Source: 01-FULL-43-15b sp964472675 (GTDB lineage Bacteria; Patescibacteriota; Microgenomatia; UBA8517; UBA10165). From it: a stretch of 64,000 nt of DNA. Positions 33,205 to 42,319 of the stretch are shown piece by piece. Each line of letters opens with the position of its first letter. Within the stretch, counting starts at the first letter, position 1. The stretch is taken from assembly GCA_964472675.1 (NCBI GenBank), contig CAYYLO010000002.1, forward strand, positions 1-64,000. The letters run 5' to 3'. The notes beneath the pieces were generated by a model. The model made no database searches, had not been told where the DNA came from, and worked only from the letters and a program-made list of their open reading frames with translations. The position numbers and the translations under genes were made by a program.

Positions 33205-33567
33205 ATGTGGACTCTGTTTACCCCCAGAAAACAAGCACTAAGGATTCAAAAGGCTGCTAAACCAATTTTGTTTTGGCAGTTGATAGACGGTTTAGGCTAT
33301 GTTCCTTTAATTTTGTCATTGATTACAAATATCACTGGCTACCATAATAAGACTTTATTAATCTTGTTAATAATCTTAAATGTCTTTATGGGATATTTGC
33401 TATATAGGATAGCCAAACAAAAACAATCCTATATAGGATTTGGGTTAGCTTGGTGGTCATATTCTACGGGTAGAGATGCTGTTAAAGATGCTAAAATTCA
33501 AAATGTTATCAGAGTCTTAATAACATTAATGGTTCAAGTATCATTATATATAAAATGGGGAGATTAG
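33205..33567 (+). CDS. Small membrane protein, unknown
   Basis: 120 residues with three or four hydrophobic segments (LIDGLGYVPLILSLITNI, LLILLIILNVFMGYLLYRIA, VLITLMVQVSLYIKWG). No motif recognised. Low-GC codon use, unlike the GC-rich cassettes. Confidence 0.55.
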   Translation: MWTLFTPRKQALRIQKAAKPILFWQLIDGLGYVPLILSLITNITGYHNKTLLILLIILNVFMGYLLYRIAKQKQSYIGFGLAWWSYSTGRDAVKDAKIQNVIRVLITLMVQVSLYIKWGD

Positions 33568-33700
33568 TTTTGTACCAAAAGAAGGCCCGTTAAGCTTTGA
33601 CGCTAAGGATTTAACACCTTTCCTTAATCATCAACAAAGATTATCATTTCAAGTAAATTTTACGTTTTTCTTGTAACCGTTCACGGTTCTAACATAAACT

Positions 33701-33780
33701 GTCATGCTGGAGCCCCGCCAAAGGCGGGGCGATAGCATCCCATCCAAGAGATTCTATCGGCTTTCAGCCTCCAGAATGAC
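33701..33780. repeat. Dispersed palindromic repeat, GTCAT...ATGAC family
   Basis: GTCATGCTGG to CCAGAATGAC with an inner GCCCCGCCAAAGGCGGGGC hairpin. Confidence 0.85.
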
Positions 33781-33826
33781 AAACTCGTGTTGGAAGTGTG
33801 AACTGTTTAAATATGCTATTCTAAAA

Positions 33827-35152
33827 GTGGTAACTAAACTGCTATTTATTGTTGTTTTTGCTTTGGCAGGTTTTTTGGCTTTCCGGTTTTTCTCTCAAAA
33901 GCCAAATGAGGCACCAATTCCTTCTGTAAATGAGAGTCAAACAGATAGGATCTTTGTTGAAAAGATACCGGGTAGTAAGTTCCACAGTCCGGATGCCACC
34001 TGGTGGGGTTATAACCAAAGTAAAATTGTCCGTTTCAAGGATCTCGTGTTTATGTATGTTATAGAAAACCTGGATGATAGCAATAAAACTTCATCGGACT
34101 TCGTAGTTTATATAAAAGATGGTAATAAACCCTGGCAAAAAGGCGCAGCTTTCCCTACTTCCAGACCAGGAAATATCTTAATAGATTCAAAGGGAGTGCT
34201 GCATGCTTTTGTTTTTGAACCATTTGTTGAAACTAACGATTCAATTGGAAGAATAATGCATTATTATTTCCCCAATTCTGCATCCGGTGATGTTAAAAAT
34301 TATGAACAAGAAGTTGTTGTTGATAATGACGGCAGGTCAGAAACTGCCAATATCAGAGTTGGTGCTGCCATAGGCGATGATGATACCATGGTTATCTCTT
34401 TTGGCTTAACAAAATTTAACCCTTTATATAAAGAGCAGTCTGAACACATTTATTTTAAAAAGCCATCTGAGAAAAAGTGGAACCATACTTTTACAGACGG
34501 TTTAGTTCACGATTTCTTTTATCCATTTACACTTATTTCAGAAAATACTTTTTACCTTTTACCTATCCAGGATGATTTTACAGGAGAAGGAAACCCTAAT
34601 ATTTATCAAAAAATTTTGCTTTTGGAAATCAAAGACGGCGTATGGAAAAAAGAGATTATTGCTGACTTAACTTCTCACCCTTTAGCTCAAAAACGTTACA
34701 GATTACTTGAACAAAGCGACTTCTTTGAAGACAGTTTTGGCAAAATTCACATTATTTATAAGGAAAGTTTAGATCCTTCAACCCAATGGAAAGTGACGGG
34801 TTTTAAACACTTAACCAAAACTGGCGATAAATGGGACACAAAAGAGATCAATCAGGAAGACAAAAATTTGGGTTGGATCAGGATAATTGAGGTTGACTCC
34901 AAACTTTATTACCTTGGTACTTCCTGGAATAAGGTTTTTCTTAAAAGAGCAGATTCTTCAAAATGGGTTGAACTGGATACCCCAACAGACGTTAAGGCAA
35001 TTTATCCTTATGTTGCCACCAAAAAAGGCGGCACACAAAAAGGCGGAAATTATGTGGATGTATTACTTTTGGGAGCTGACCAAAAAGAATATGCCACCAC
35101 TTCCCATTACTATTTAAAAATCCCCAAGAAACAGTTTCGGACACTTCAATAA
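33827..35152 (+). CDS. Exported protein, sialidase-like beta-propeller suspected
   Basis: About 441 residues from the GTG at 33827. N-terminal anchor (LLFIVVFALAGFLAFRFF), then repeated beta-strand blocks with Asp-rich turns (DSKGVLHAFVF, DSFGKIHIIYKESLD) as in BNR/sialidase-type propellers. An earlier ATG at 33704 would translate the repeat and is rejected. An extended -10 (TGC-TATTCT, 33817-33822) lies 4 nt upstream. Substrate unknown. Confidence 0.6.
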   Translation: MVTKLLFIVVFALAGFLAFRFFSQKPNEAPIPSVNESQTDRIFVEKIPGSKFHSPDATWWGYNQSKIVRFKDLVFMYVIENLDDSNKTSSDFVVYIKDGNKPWQKGAAFPTSRPGNILIDSKGVLHAFVFEPFVETNDSIGRIMHYYFPNSASGDVKNYEQEVVVDNDGRSETANIRVGAAIGDDDTMVISFGLTKFNPLYKEQSEHIYFKKPSEKKWNHTFTDGLVHDFFYPFTLISENTFYLLPIQDDFTGEGNPNIYQKILLLEIKDGVWKKEIIADLTSHPLAQKRYRLLEQSDFFEDSFGKIHIIYKESLDPSTQWKVTGFKHLTKTGDKWDTKEINQEDKNLGWIRIIEVDSKLYYLGTSWNKVFLKRADSSKWVELDTPTDVKAIYPYVATKKGGTQKGGNYVDVLLLGADQKEYATTSHYYLKIPKKQFRTLQ

Positions 35153-35259
35153 GACACGCTTCGAAACATGACAGGTGAAGTTATGACAATATGAAATTGT
35201 GCTTTATCAAAAACTGGATAATTGGCAAAAAATCCCGAGCTTTAAAACTGCTTGACCTA

Positions 35260-36531
35260 TCAACGAGTGTAGTTTTTAGCTTTTGAGGTAAAACCGTTAA
35301 CCTGATCTTTAGTTCTCCCTGGAAAAATTTCCATCTTGAGTTGACGGTTTTCCAAAACTTGTACCAGCATTGTTCCCAACATTCTACTCTCATCTCCTAC
35401 TGTCACCACAGAAGCTTCTGAAATATATCCTTTTTCCCGGCTCACATCCTTTAAAGAAACCAACTCATATTTAACTGCACCATCTTTTACCCCAATATCT
35501 TTAAAATCAGGACCGTTTCCTAAAACACCGTATGGGGTGTTCTTTTCCAGACCCGAGTTAAAACCTACGGAAACCCTAAGTTGCAAGGGGTCAATAAAAT
35601 CATAAACCAAAGAAAGGTGCCCTTCCCAATATGGACAAGGCCAATTACCACACTGTTTGGGAGGCTTACTCTCATCCCTAAACCCTCCACTGCCTTCCTC
35701 AAACCAGTTACCAACAGCTTTACCCTCAAGATCAAAATCAATCTTACCTCCTTTGGGTTCATCTTTTCTGGGGTTTTTAGCCTGAAGCTTTGAACTTAGA
35801 GGCTCTTCAAAATAATTAAAAGGTGAGACAGAGTGCGGCCTCCAATTTTCTGCTTTATAACTTTGCGCCCTTAGATACCCCTTATTGGTCTTAGTTAAAT
35901 CAACAGTCAACCACCCCAAAAGCTCAAAGGACCAGGCAGCACCAATTTGTTGTCCAGCTTTAACCGGGATATTAACCATCAAACTTTTCATTTCAGTTAA
36001 ATTTTCATCATGCAACTTTTTCAAATCTGGACTTGCCTTAAAAACTTCCGGGGTAAAATCAGTAATATGGACAAAGCCGGTAAATAAGGTGCAGGAATGC
36101 ATTATATAAACATGGTAATGGCGGATATCTTTGGGGTATCCTGAGGGAGGCTGATAGAGGTGTTTTTCTACTCTGACAATTGTCCCATCAGCCGGGGCAA
36201 AGACTTTGGTAGGAATTGAGGTGGGAGAGGTCTGATGTACAATACCGGCATGATCTCCGGGAACTATATGGCTCTCACGAAGCTCTCCTATGGGAAGAAT
36301 AAAGGAGACATCTTCAATATTTATAGGAGAGAAAGTATATTTTACTGAAGGGTTATCCTCACAGTTTTGACCCCCTCCACCCCAAAGAACCGGCCACTCA
36401 GCTTGTGATTGATTAGACGGCCGGTCATGATTTTGAGGAATACCACCCTTAAAAAGCAAAAATGCTACAACAGATACAACTGCAATCAAAATTAAAATAA
36501 AAAGGGAGAAGGTTCCTCTTTGGGCAGACAC
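35260..36531 (-). CDS. Membrane-anchored protein with an M23-like domain
   Basis: 423 residues. Anchor (LFILILIAVVSVVAFLLF), then SFILPIGELRESHIVPGDH, TKVFAPADGTIVRVEKH, RHYHVYIMHSCTLFTGFVHI and NIPVKAGQQIGAAW: the beta-hairpin order of M23/LytM domains, with HxH-like YHVYIMH. The C-terminal ~180 residues are a separate beta-rich domain with a CxxxxC pair (CGNWPC). Probably on the cell surface. Catalysis uncertain. Confidence 0.55.
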   Translation of the reverse strand: MSAQRGTFSLFILILIAVVSVVAFLLFKGGIPQNHDRPSNQSQAEWPVLWGGGGQNCEDNPSVKYTFSPINIEDVSFILPIGELRESHIVPGDHAGIVHQTSPTSIPTKVFAPADGTIVRVEKHLYQPPSGYPKDIRHYHVYIMHSCTLFTGFVHITDFTPEVFKASPDLKKLHDENLTEMKSLMVNIPVKAGQQIGAAWSFELLGWLTVDLTKTNKGYLRAQSYKAENWRPHSVSPFNYFEEPLSSKLQAKNPRKDEPKGGKIDFDLEGKAVGNWFEEGSGGFRDESKPPKQCGNWPCPYWEGHLSLVYDFIDPLQLRVSVGFNSGLEKNTPYGVLGNGPDFKDIGVKDGAVKYELVSLKDVSREKGYISEASVVTVGDESRMLGTMLVQVLENRQLKMEIFPGRTKDQVNGFTSKAKNYTR

Positions 36532-36640
36532 AATTTAAGTAAATACCACATACCAAAAATTGTCAAACTCGCGTCTTGAAACAGCTTCATTCAGAAGAAG
36601 CTTCTTGCCCGCAGGCAAGCACACGGGATAAAAAAACAGT

Positions 36641-37261
36641 TCAGTTGAAACGTGTAGAGAGCTTAATAAACGACAATGCAGTCACATCAAACCAAAATGA
36701 CGGGCCGACGGTTCCATCGAGCTTATCAGTATTTACAACCAGAAGTGTCGGGGCGGCCCAGCCGGTTACATCGGTAATCTTGTAATCCGCATATTTTTGA
36801 GCAAATAATTCTTCCACAACCACAGTTTGGAAATCCCTGGCGACTGGTTTGCCAAGAGAGGTTAAAACAATATGGCTGTCAAAACCGTTGCCTGTCTCTT
36901 TCAAAAATAAATACTTATTTCCCCCCGGAGACCAGGCATTAAACGGAATGGTGATTGTTTTTGGCAAGTCAACAGTCTTTGTAAATACTTGCTGTTGAGC
37001 GTGTTCTTTTTCGCCGGATGTTGAGAAAGTATGTGTAACGGAACTACCATTCTTTTGCTCTTTCATGATAAGTGTTTGCTTCATGTCAGGAGAAATTGCT
37101 TGCACGGTTTTTGGCAGCTCTGGAGTGGGTGTCAGAGTTGGAGTAGGCCTGGTTACAGAATAAGTAGCCAGCCTGGCAGGTGCGCCTCCCTTTCTGTAGA
37201 AAGCTGTCACCCCTACCACTACCAATAAAAATAGTAAAAACAAACTAAGGCGCTTGACCAT
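36641..37261 (-). CDS. Exported protein, unknown
   Basis: 206 residues. Signal/anchor (LSLFLLFLLVVVGVTAFY), a T/P linker (TRPTPTLTPTPELPKTV), then a beta-rich domain with WSPGGNKYLFLKETG, reminiscent of one blade of a PD40/TolB-type propeller. Its start overlaps the end of the L,D-transpeptidase gene by 17 nt, so it is co-transcribed with it. Confidence 0.6.
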   Translation of the reverse strand: MVKRLSLFLLFLLVVVGVTAFYRKGGAPARLATYSVTRPTPTLTPTPELPKTVQAISPDMKQTLIMKEQKNGSSVTHTFSTSGEKEHAQQQVFTKTVDLPKTITIPFNAWSPGGNKYLFLKETGNGFDSHIVLTSLGKPVARDFQTVVVEELFAQKYADYKITDVTGWAAPTLLVVNTDKLDGTVGPSFWFDVTALSFIKLSTRFN

Positions 37262-37988
37262 AGATAATTACTTTCGCTCCAGGATTGTCTTTATCGGCAT
37301 ATGTCGTATTGCTTTTTGTCGGAGGGTTTATCCAATCATAAAGTTTTTGCGCGTCAACTATTCTCATGTTAACGCATCCGTGACTCATGGGATGACCAAA
37401 GTTGTTGTGCCAATATGCTCCATGAAGAGCAAATCCGCGCATTTTGGCAAGATCTTTATTGTAGAAAAACATGACATATGGAACATTGGGAAGATCGTAG
37501 TAGTCGGCGCCTTCTCCTCCGGACATTCTTGTAGCTCTTAATTTTACCCAAACATCATATTCCCCTGGCGGCGTCGGGAACCATTTACCCGAGGAAATCA
37601 GAGTCTCCATAAACAGTTTATCGCCTTCGTAAGCTTTTAAAGTTTGTGTCGTTAAATCAACCTCAACACGCTTCACTGCTGGAGCTGAGTCGCCTAAGAC
37701 GCGCGTTGGAGTTTCTTTTTGGGCTAGATCAATTTGAGGAGGTGTTATTTTTTGGCCGTTAAAAATACCTACCACGTTGTTTTCTACTTTGAGCCCAAAG
37801 CTTTGGGTGCAACTAATAGAATTTGCACACAGTGGTTCCTTTTTAATAAGGTAGGAGTTTGGCAAAAGAACAAAAGCCAAAACTATAACAAGTCCCATCA
37901 AAGCTATCAAATGAGAAAAGCCCCACTTGCCAGAAAATACAGGTCTTCGTTTGGGCATCAATTCACTATACCACTTTATCAAGTTCAT
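37245..37988 (-). CDS. L,D-transpeptidase (YkuD)
   Basis: 247 residues. Anchor near residues 30-48, then the YkuD domain from VKRVEVDLTTQTLKAYEGD to the active site HGAYWHNNFGHPMSHGCVNM. Cross-links peptidoglycan or attaches proteins to it, outside the membrane. The start could also be the ATG ten codons later (MPKRRPVF). Confidence 0.92.
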   Translation of the reverse strand: MNLIKWYSELMPKRRPVFSGKWGFSHLIALMGLVIVLAFVLLPNSYLIKKEPLCANSISCTQSFGLKVENNVVGIFNGQKITPPQIDLAQKETPTRVLGDSAPAVKRVEVDLTTQTLKAYEGDKLFMETLISSGKWFPTPPGEYDVWVKLRATRMSGGEGADYYDLPNVPYVMFFYNKDLAKMRGFALHGAYWHNNFGHPMSHGCVNMRIVDAQKLYDWINPPTKSNTTYADKDNPGAKVIIYGQAP

Positions 37989-38015
37989 GTTACAATCTCG
38001 CGACGGTTAATTAAA

Positions 38016-38843
38016 ATGCGCTTTAAAGAAACATTTTTAGGTATTGCGGCACCTACAGAGGTGGCTGCCCAAGAAACAATAAACAATTTAAAAGGACGGA
38101 CAGTTCTCAACTGGAGAAGGCAGCGGAATCTGGATGACGCAATACGTGTAAGAAAAGGGCTAATCTTTCGCCGAAGAACGCTTATCGGGGCATATCTGGC
38201 CGCAGCTGGAGCCGGAACGGGAATAACATTGTTCGTGCGTGAGAGGCAGGAAAATACAACCGAGTTTGGAAAACTAAAAAAAGTCATCCCTCTGCGTTTT
38301 TTTAAAGACAACCAAGACGGTCGTATAGACGTTTTAATCTTTGAAACCAGACGCGTTTTTGATTTTGATTACTCAGCGTTTGAAAAAAATGTGAACTTAA
38401 TCGCCGCACGATATGGCAAATTACCTAAATATTCCCGACTCTTTCTTTCTGATGCTCCGGTAGATCGGAGCAACCCGGCAGTTTTTGGCATGACCAGCCC
38501 GCGCGATCAAACCATTCGCCTAAGCATGCATGATGGGATAAATACTCCTTTCTACAAACCCTACCCTCCGGAAGCAGTTGTAAACGGGGTTTTAGTGGGT
38601 GAGCTAACAAATTTAATGATTGGCGAGTCGGGACAACTTCCGCCAGGAGTGGTTTCTGTGGAGCAACTTGGCGACAGTACAGGAATCGTAGCCAGTGCAA
38701 TTTTTTCGGGTCGAACATACCAGGAGTACCTTTTTGACCGAACTAAAATTGAATATACAGGAAAAGGCGGCGCGTTAACTTTTAGTCCGGATACCTACCA
38801 AGATTTTGCACAAAACTTGAAGCCTGCATTAATTTTTCGGTAA
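38016..38843 (+). CDS. Hypothetical membrane-anchored protein
   Basis: 275 residues from the ATG at 38016; the upstream part of the open frame is antisense to the L,D-transpeptidase and is rejected. A short basic cytoplasmic part, one hydrophobic segment (TLIGAYLAAAGAGTGITLFV) and an external domain with DNQDGRIDVLIFETRRVFDF. No family recognised. Confidence 0.6.
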   Translation: MRFKETFLGIAAPTEVAAQETINNLKGRTVLNWRRQRNLDDAIRVRKGLIFRRRTLIGAYLAAAGAGTGITLFVRERQENTTEFGKLKKVIPLRFFKDNQDGRIDVLIFETRRVFDFDYSAFEKNVNLIAARYGKLPKYSRLFLSDAPVDRSNPAVFGMTSPRDQTIRLSMHDGINTPFYKPYPPEAVVNGVLVGELTNLMIGESGQLPPGVVSVEQLGDSTGIVASAIFSGRTYQEYLFDRTKIEYTGKGGALTFSPDTYQDFAQNLKPALIFR

Positions 38844-38865
38844 AAATGGCTTAATTATAGGTTTT

Positions 38866-39008
38866 GTGGTATAATATTTTGTAGTTGGTTAAAGACACTA
38901 AGAGCCTGCAATTAGATTCCTCTAATTTAACAAGCTCCGGTAACTTGAGCGCTTCTTAAAAAAAGCCCCACCGTTAACAAATTCTTTCAAACCAAAATCA
39001 AATAAAAT
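38866..39008 (+). promoter_or_regulatory. Promoter and structured leader of the DEAD-box gene
   Basis: An extended -10 (TGG-TATAAT, 38867-38875) is followed by about 125 nt of leader. It contains the hairpins AATTAGA-TTCC-TCTAATT (38910-38927) and GCTC/GAGC (38934-38950), then AAAAAAAGCCCC. A long structured leader before an RNA helicase is typical of cold-shock or autoregulated genes. It stands out because most neighbours lack leaders. Confidence 0.55.
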
Positions 39009-40190
39009 ATGTCAAACTATTTTCGTGGACATTCGCGTGGTAATTTTCATGGGGGCAGACGGCGCCGGCAAGGTGGCAATTTTGGCGGCAACAGGCTGGA
39101 TATCAATCGCTTCATTCACAAAGCGGCAGACACCTGTGCTGTGGAATCTTACACCCCAAGAAATTCTTTCAACGGATTTGAGTTTTGCCCGGAAGTTATA
39201 AGGAATATTGACAAAAAGGGCTATGCGTCCCCCACTCCCATTCAAGATCAATCCATCCCTGCGATTATGGAAGGCAGAGACTTAATCGGGCTGGCAAACA
39301 CCGGAACCGGCAAAACTGCAGCTTTTCTCCTCCCCATGATTGACAAAGTTTTCAAAAACAGAAGCGAGCGCGTATTCATTGTCACTCCCACCCGCGAGCT
39401 GGCTCAACAGATTAACGAAGAGTTAAGATTTTTTGCGCAAGGCCTTGGAATTTATTCAACTTTGTTAATTGGCGGGGCAAGCTTAAACAGACAGGCCAAT
39501 GAACTTTATAGAAACCCGCATTTTGTAATTGGAACACCAGGCAGAATCCGCGACTTAATTAATAGAAAATGTCTCAACCTCTCCAATTTCGGGAATGTAA
39601 TTTTGGATGAAGTTGACTTGATGGTAGATATCGGGTTTATCCGCGATGTCGAATTTTTCATATCCCTATTATCGAGGGAGCGCCAGTCATTATTCTTCTC
39701 TGCCACAATTTCTGCAAAAGTAAACCACATCCTGCAATCTTTTGTCCAAAATCCCATTACAGTCTCAGTTAAAACCGGAGAGACGGCAGACCTTGTTGAT
39801 CAGGATGTTGTGCGCGTAATGGACAAAAGCAGGAAAGTTGACCAATTACATCAACTCCTTATCCAAAAGGGATTTGATAAAGTACTAATCTTTGGGGCAA
39901 CTAAATGGAACGTAGAAAGACTAACCAAGGAGCTTATAAATAGAGGTTTCCGTGCTGCCGCCATTCATGGAAACAAAACTCAAGGCGCAAGAATTAGAGC
40001 CGTTCAGGAATTCAAGCTTGGGCGGATACAGGTGCTTTTGGCAACCGATGTCGCTTCCCGCGGTTTAGATATCCCCAATGTAACCCACGTTATCAACTAT
40101 GAAATCCCAAAAACTTATGAGGATTATGTTCACAGAATAGGCAGAACAGGCAGGGCTAACAACAAAGGTACCGCGCTTACTTTTGTATAA
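39009..40190 (+). CDS. DEAD-box RNA helicase
   Basis: 393 residues. An Arg/Gly-rich N-terminus (RGHSRGNFHGGRRRRQGGNF), Q-motif, Walker A (ANTGTGKTAAFLL), PTRELAQQ, motif II as DEVD in VILDEVDLM, SAT and the C-terminal HRIGRTGRANNKG. It remodels RNA, probably in ribosome assembly or cold adaptation. No long C-terminal extension. Confidence 0.93.
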   Translation: MSNYFRGHSRGNFHGGRRRRQGGNFGGNRLDINRFIHKAADTCAVESYTPRNSFNGFEFCPEVIRNIDKKGYASPTPIQDQSIPAIMEGRDLIGLANTGTGKTAAFLLPMIDKVFKNRSERVFIVTPTRELAQQINEELRFFAQGLGIYSTLLIGGASLNRQANELYRNPHFVIGTPGRIRDLINRKCLNLSNFGNVILDEVDLMVDIGFIRDVEFFISLLSRERQSLFFSATISAKVNHILQSFVQNPITVSVKTGETADLVDQDVVRVMDKSRKVDQLHQLLIQKGFDKVLIFGATKWNVERLTKELINRGFRAAAIHGNKTQGARIRAVQEFKLGRIQVLLATDVASRGLDIPNVTHVINYEIPKTYEDYVHRIGRTGRANNKGTALTFV

Positions 40191-40230
40191 TCGAAATCGG
40201 AATTTCGCTTCAACTAGCGTATAATCGGAA

Positions 40231-40800
40231 TTAGAGCTCTTTTCTGGCTTCTTTCATCTTTTCTGCCCAGAAGATGAGGCTATCCAGCATTTCGTTTGCC
40301 GCCTCTTGCTGTTTTTCGGAAAATTGATACTTCCCGCTTTCGTCCAAATGTTCCCAATAACTTGGTAATAAAATCTGCTCTCGAAGATCGTACATCTTTA
40401 ACTCTGCCGCAATCCCTCGCCAGTGCTCCACGGCTCTTGAGCCACCAGCAAGAGATCCGTAGCTGACAAAAGTCACCGGTTTATAATTCCACTCGTACCA
40501 TAAATAATCAATGGCATTTTTAAGCACCGGGGACACGCTGTGATTGTACTCAGGGGTAACAAAAATAAACCCATCCGCAGCATTGATTATTTCCGACCAT
40601 TTCTTTGTGTGTTCTTTTGAGTATTGCTTTTCTGAAGGTGTCAAGGGTTCGTCAAGAAAAGGAAGGTTTATCTTTTCCAAATCCAAAAGCTCAACTTCAA
40701 TATTTTTTCTTCTTTTGGTCAACTCATAAACCCAAGTGGCCGGCTGGATATTGAATCTGTTAGGCCTTACAGAGCCTGTTAAGATTTTAACCCTTAGCAT
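40231..40800 (-). CDS. NADPH-dependent FMN reductase
   Basis: 189 residues, flavodoxin-like. FMN-binding LTGSVRPNRFN and PEYNHSVSPVLKNAIDYL are diagnostic. Reduces FMN, quinones or similar compounds in the cytoplasm. Confidence 0.9.
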   Translation of the reverse strand: MLRVKILTGSVRPNRFNIQPATWVYELTKRRKNIEVELLDLEKINLPFLDEPLTPSEKQYSKEHTKKWSEIINAADGFIFVTPEYNHSVSPVLKNAIDYLWYEWNYKPVTFVSYGSLAGGSRAVEHWRGIAAELKMYDLREQILLPSYWEHLDESGKYQFSEKQQEAANEMLDSLIFWAEKMKEARKEL

Positions 40801-40829
40801 CTACCTTAAATTTTAACGGGTTAAAAGGT

Positions 40830-41495
40830 TTATATCAAGAGGAACGGAAAACTTTTTGCGCGCATCAACAGGCAAATTACTTCCTCGTCTGAAACCGGGG
40901 CAAAGTTACGATACCAAAACCCCACCGCACCCATGTCGTATGGAGTAAATAAACAAACTACCCCGTCTCTATATGGGCGAATCAAAGATCTGATTGCTCC
41001 AACAGATTCAGGAGCGCAAACTGGAAGGGCAATAATTATTTTTTGTGGGTTTTTCTTGAGAACAAACTTAATTGCCGCCATAGCTGTCACACCCGTTGCA
41101 AGCCCGTCGTCAACTAAAATTACAATTTTGTCGCGCAAGTTCGGGTAACTTACTAACCCCCGATATACCTTCAGTCTCCTTTCAAGTTCTCTCCTCTCTT
41201 CATTCTCAATTCGTATCACGTCCTTTTTGGCAACCCTTAAATTTTGTAATGCCATTTTATCCAAGACTTTTATACCTCCGGGTGCAATAGCGCCTATGCC
41301 CAACTCCCTTTGCCGCGGTGCACCAATTTTGCGCACGATCAAAACATCAAGTGGAGCATTCAATCTTTTGGCAATTTCATACCCTACAGGCACACCCCCT
41401 CTGGGCAATGCCAAAACAACAGGATTTTTATCCTTATAAAGCGTTAATATTTCTGCCAGCCTTCTGCCAGCTTCTCTCCTGTCCTGAAACAACAT
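40830..41495 (-). CDS. Phosphoribosyltransferase-like protein
   Basis: 221 residues. The start VVLALPRGGVPVGYEIAKRL and the PRPP loop ILVDDGLATGVTAMAA are typical of the COG1926-type predicted phosphoribosyltransferases. Substrate unknown. Confidence 0.88.
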   Translation of the reverse strand: MLFQDRREAGRRLAEILTLYKDKNPVVLALPRGGVPVGYEIAKRLNAPLDVLIVRKIGAPRQRELGIGAIAPGGIKVLDKMALQNLRVAKKDVIRIENEERRELERRLKVYRGLVSYPNLRDKIVILVDDGLATGVTAMAAIKFVLKKNPQKIIIALPVCAPESVGAIRSLIRPYRDGVVCLFTPYDMGAVGFWYRNFAPVSDEEVICLLMRAKSFPFLLI

Positions 41496-41591
41496 AACAA
41501 AAATGTGGCTCTTTCCTGTATAGTTGTCTTCTCTACCGAAAATGGTTAAATTTTGATATGAATCTTGAAAAAGCTAACTTTCCCAAAACTG

Positions 41592-41626
41592 CCAGTTGTC
41601 AACTGGCGTGCCAATTCTGGTATACT
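41592..41626 (+). promoter_or_regulatory. Promoter and palindrome before the DedA gene
   Basis: CCAGTTGTCAACTGG (41592-41606) is a 7-bp inverted repeat covering the -35-like TTGTCA. TGG-TATACT (41618-41626) is the extended -10. The GTG start at 41634 is 7 nt further, so the mRNA should begin at the start codon. Confidence 0.6.
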
Positions 41627-41633
41627 AAATCCC

Positions 41634-42272
41634 GTGGAGATTTTAAAGTTTTTTCTGCATCTTGATACCCAACTAGCCTCTTGGATCAACACCTTTGGCG
41701 CTACAACTTATGCTTTTCTCTTTTTAATAATTTTTGCTGAAACAGGGCTTGTCGTCGCCCCTTTTCTGCCTGGCGATTCCCTTTTGTTCGTCATAGGCAC
41801 ACTTGCAGGCAGCGGATTTTTGAACATCTGGCTTGTTTATATAATTCTACTTTCTGCCGCAATTTTAGGCGACACTGTTAATTACTGGGTAGGCCATCAG
41901 TTCGGCACTCGTATTTTTACCCAAAAAAACTCCAGACTTTTTAACATAGAGTATCTTGAAAAAACCCAGAAGTTTTACCAAAAACACGGCGGCAAGACTA
42001 TCATCCTGGCACGGTTTATACCGATAATTCGCACCTTCGCTCCATTTGTAGCGGGAGTAGGAAAAATGCATTACCCCACATTTCTACTTTTTAACATTGC
42101 CGGAGGGTTTTTGTGGGTAACATCCTTAACTTTTACCGGATATTTCTTAGGCGGCTTACCAATTATCAAAGATAATTTTGAATACGCTGTCTTTGGAATA
42201 GTTTTTGCCTCACTAGTCCCGGTTTTTATTGAATTTGCCAAGACTAAGCGCGCCTCTTTAAAAAAAGCTTGA
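41634..42272 (+). CDS. DedA-family membrane protein
   Basis: 212 residues from the GTG at 41634. Core LIIFAETGLVVAPFLPGDSL, then YWVGHQFGTRIF and the conserved FIPIIRTFAPFVAGVGKM. DedA proteins are membrane transporters linked to lipid-carrier recycling and membrane potential. Confidence 0.9.
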   Translation: MEILKFFLHLDTQLASWINTFGATTYAFLFLIIFAETGLVVAPFLPGDSLLFVIGTLAGSGFLNIWLVYIILLSAAILGDTVNYWVGHQFGTRIFTQKNSRLFNIEYLEKTQKFYQKHGGKTIILARFIPIIRTFAPFVAGVGKMHYPTFLLFNIAGGFLWVTSLTFTGYFLGGLPIIKDNFEYAVFGIVFASLVPVFIEFAKTKRASLKKA

Positions 42273-42319
42273 CTGTAAGAAAACCTTGTGTTAACCTTCC
42301 CCGTCAGTTTTTCAGTTAT

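Noticed and set aside
37734..38015. N-terminal extension of the protein at 38016
   Set aside because: It is antisense to the L,D-transpeptidase gene and has no conserved features.
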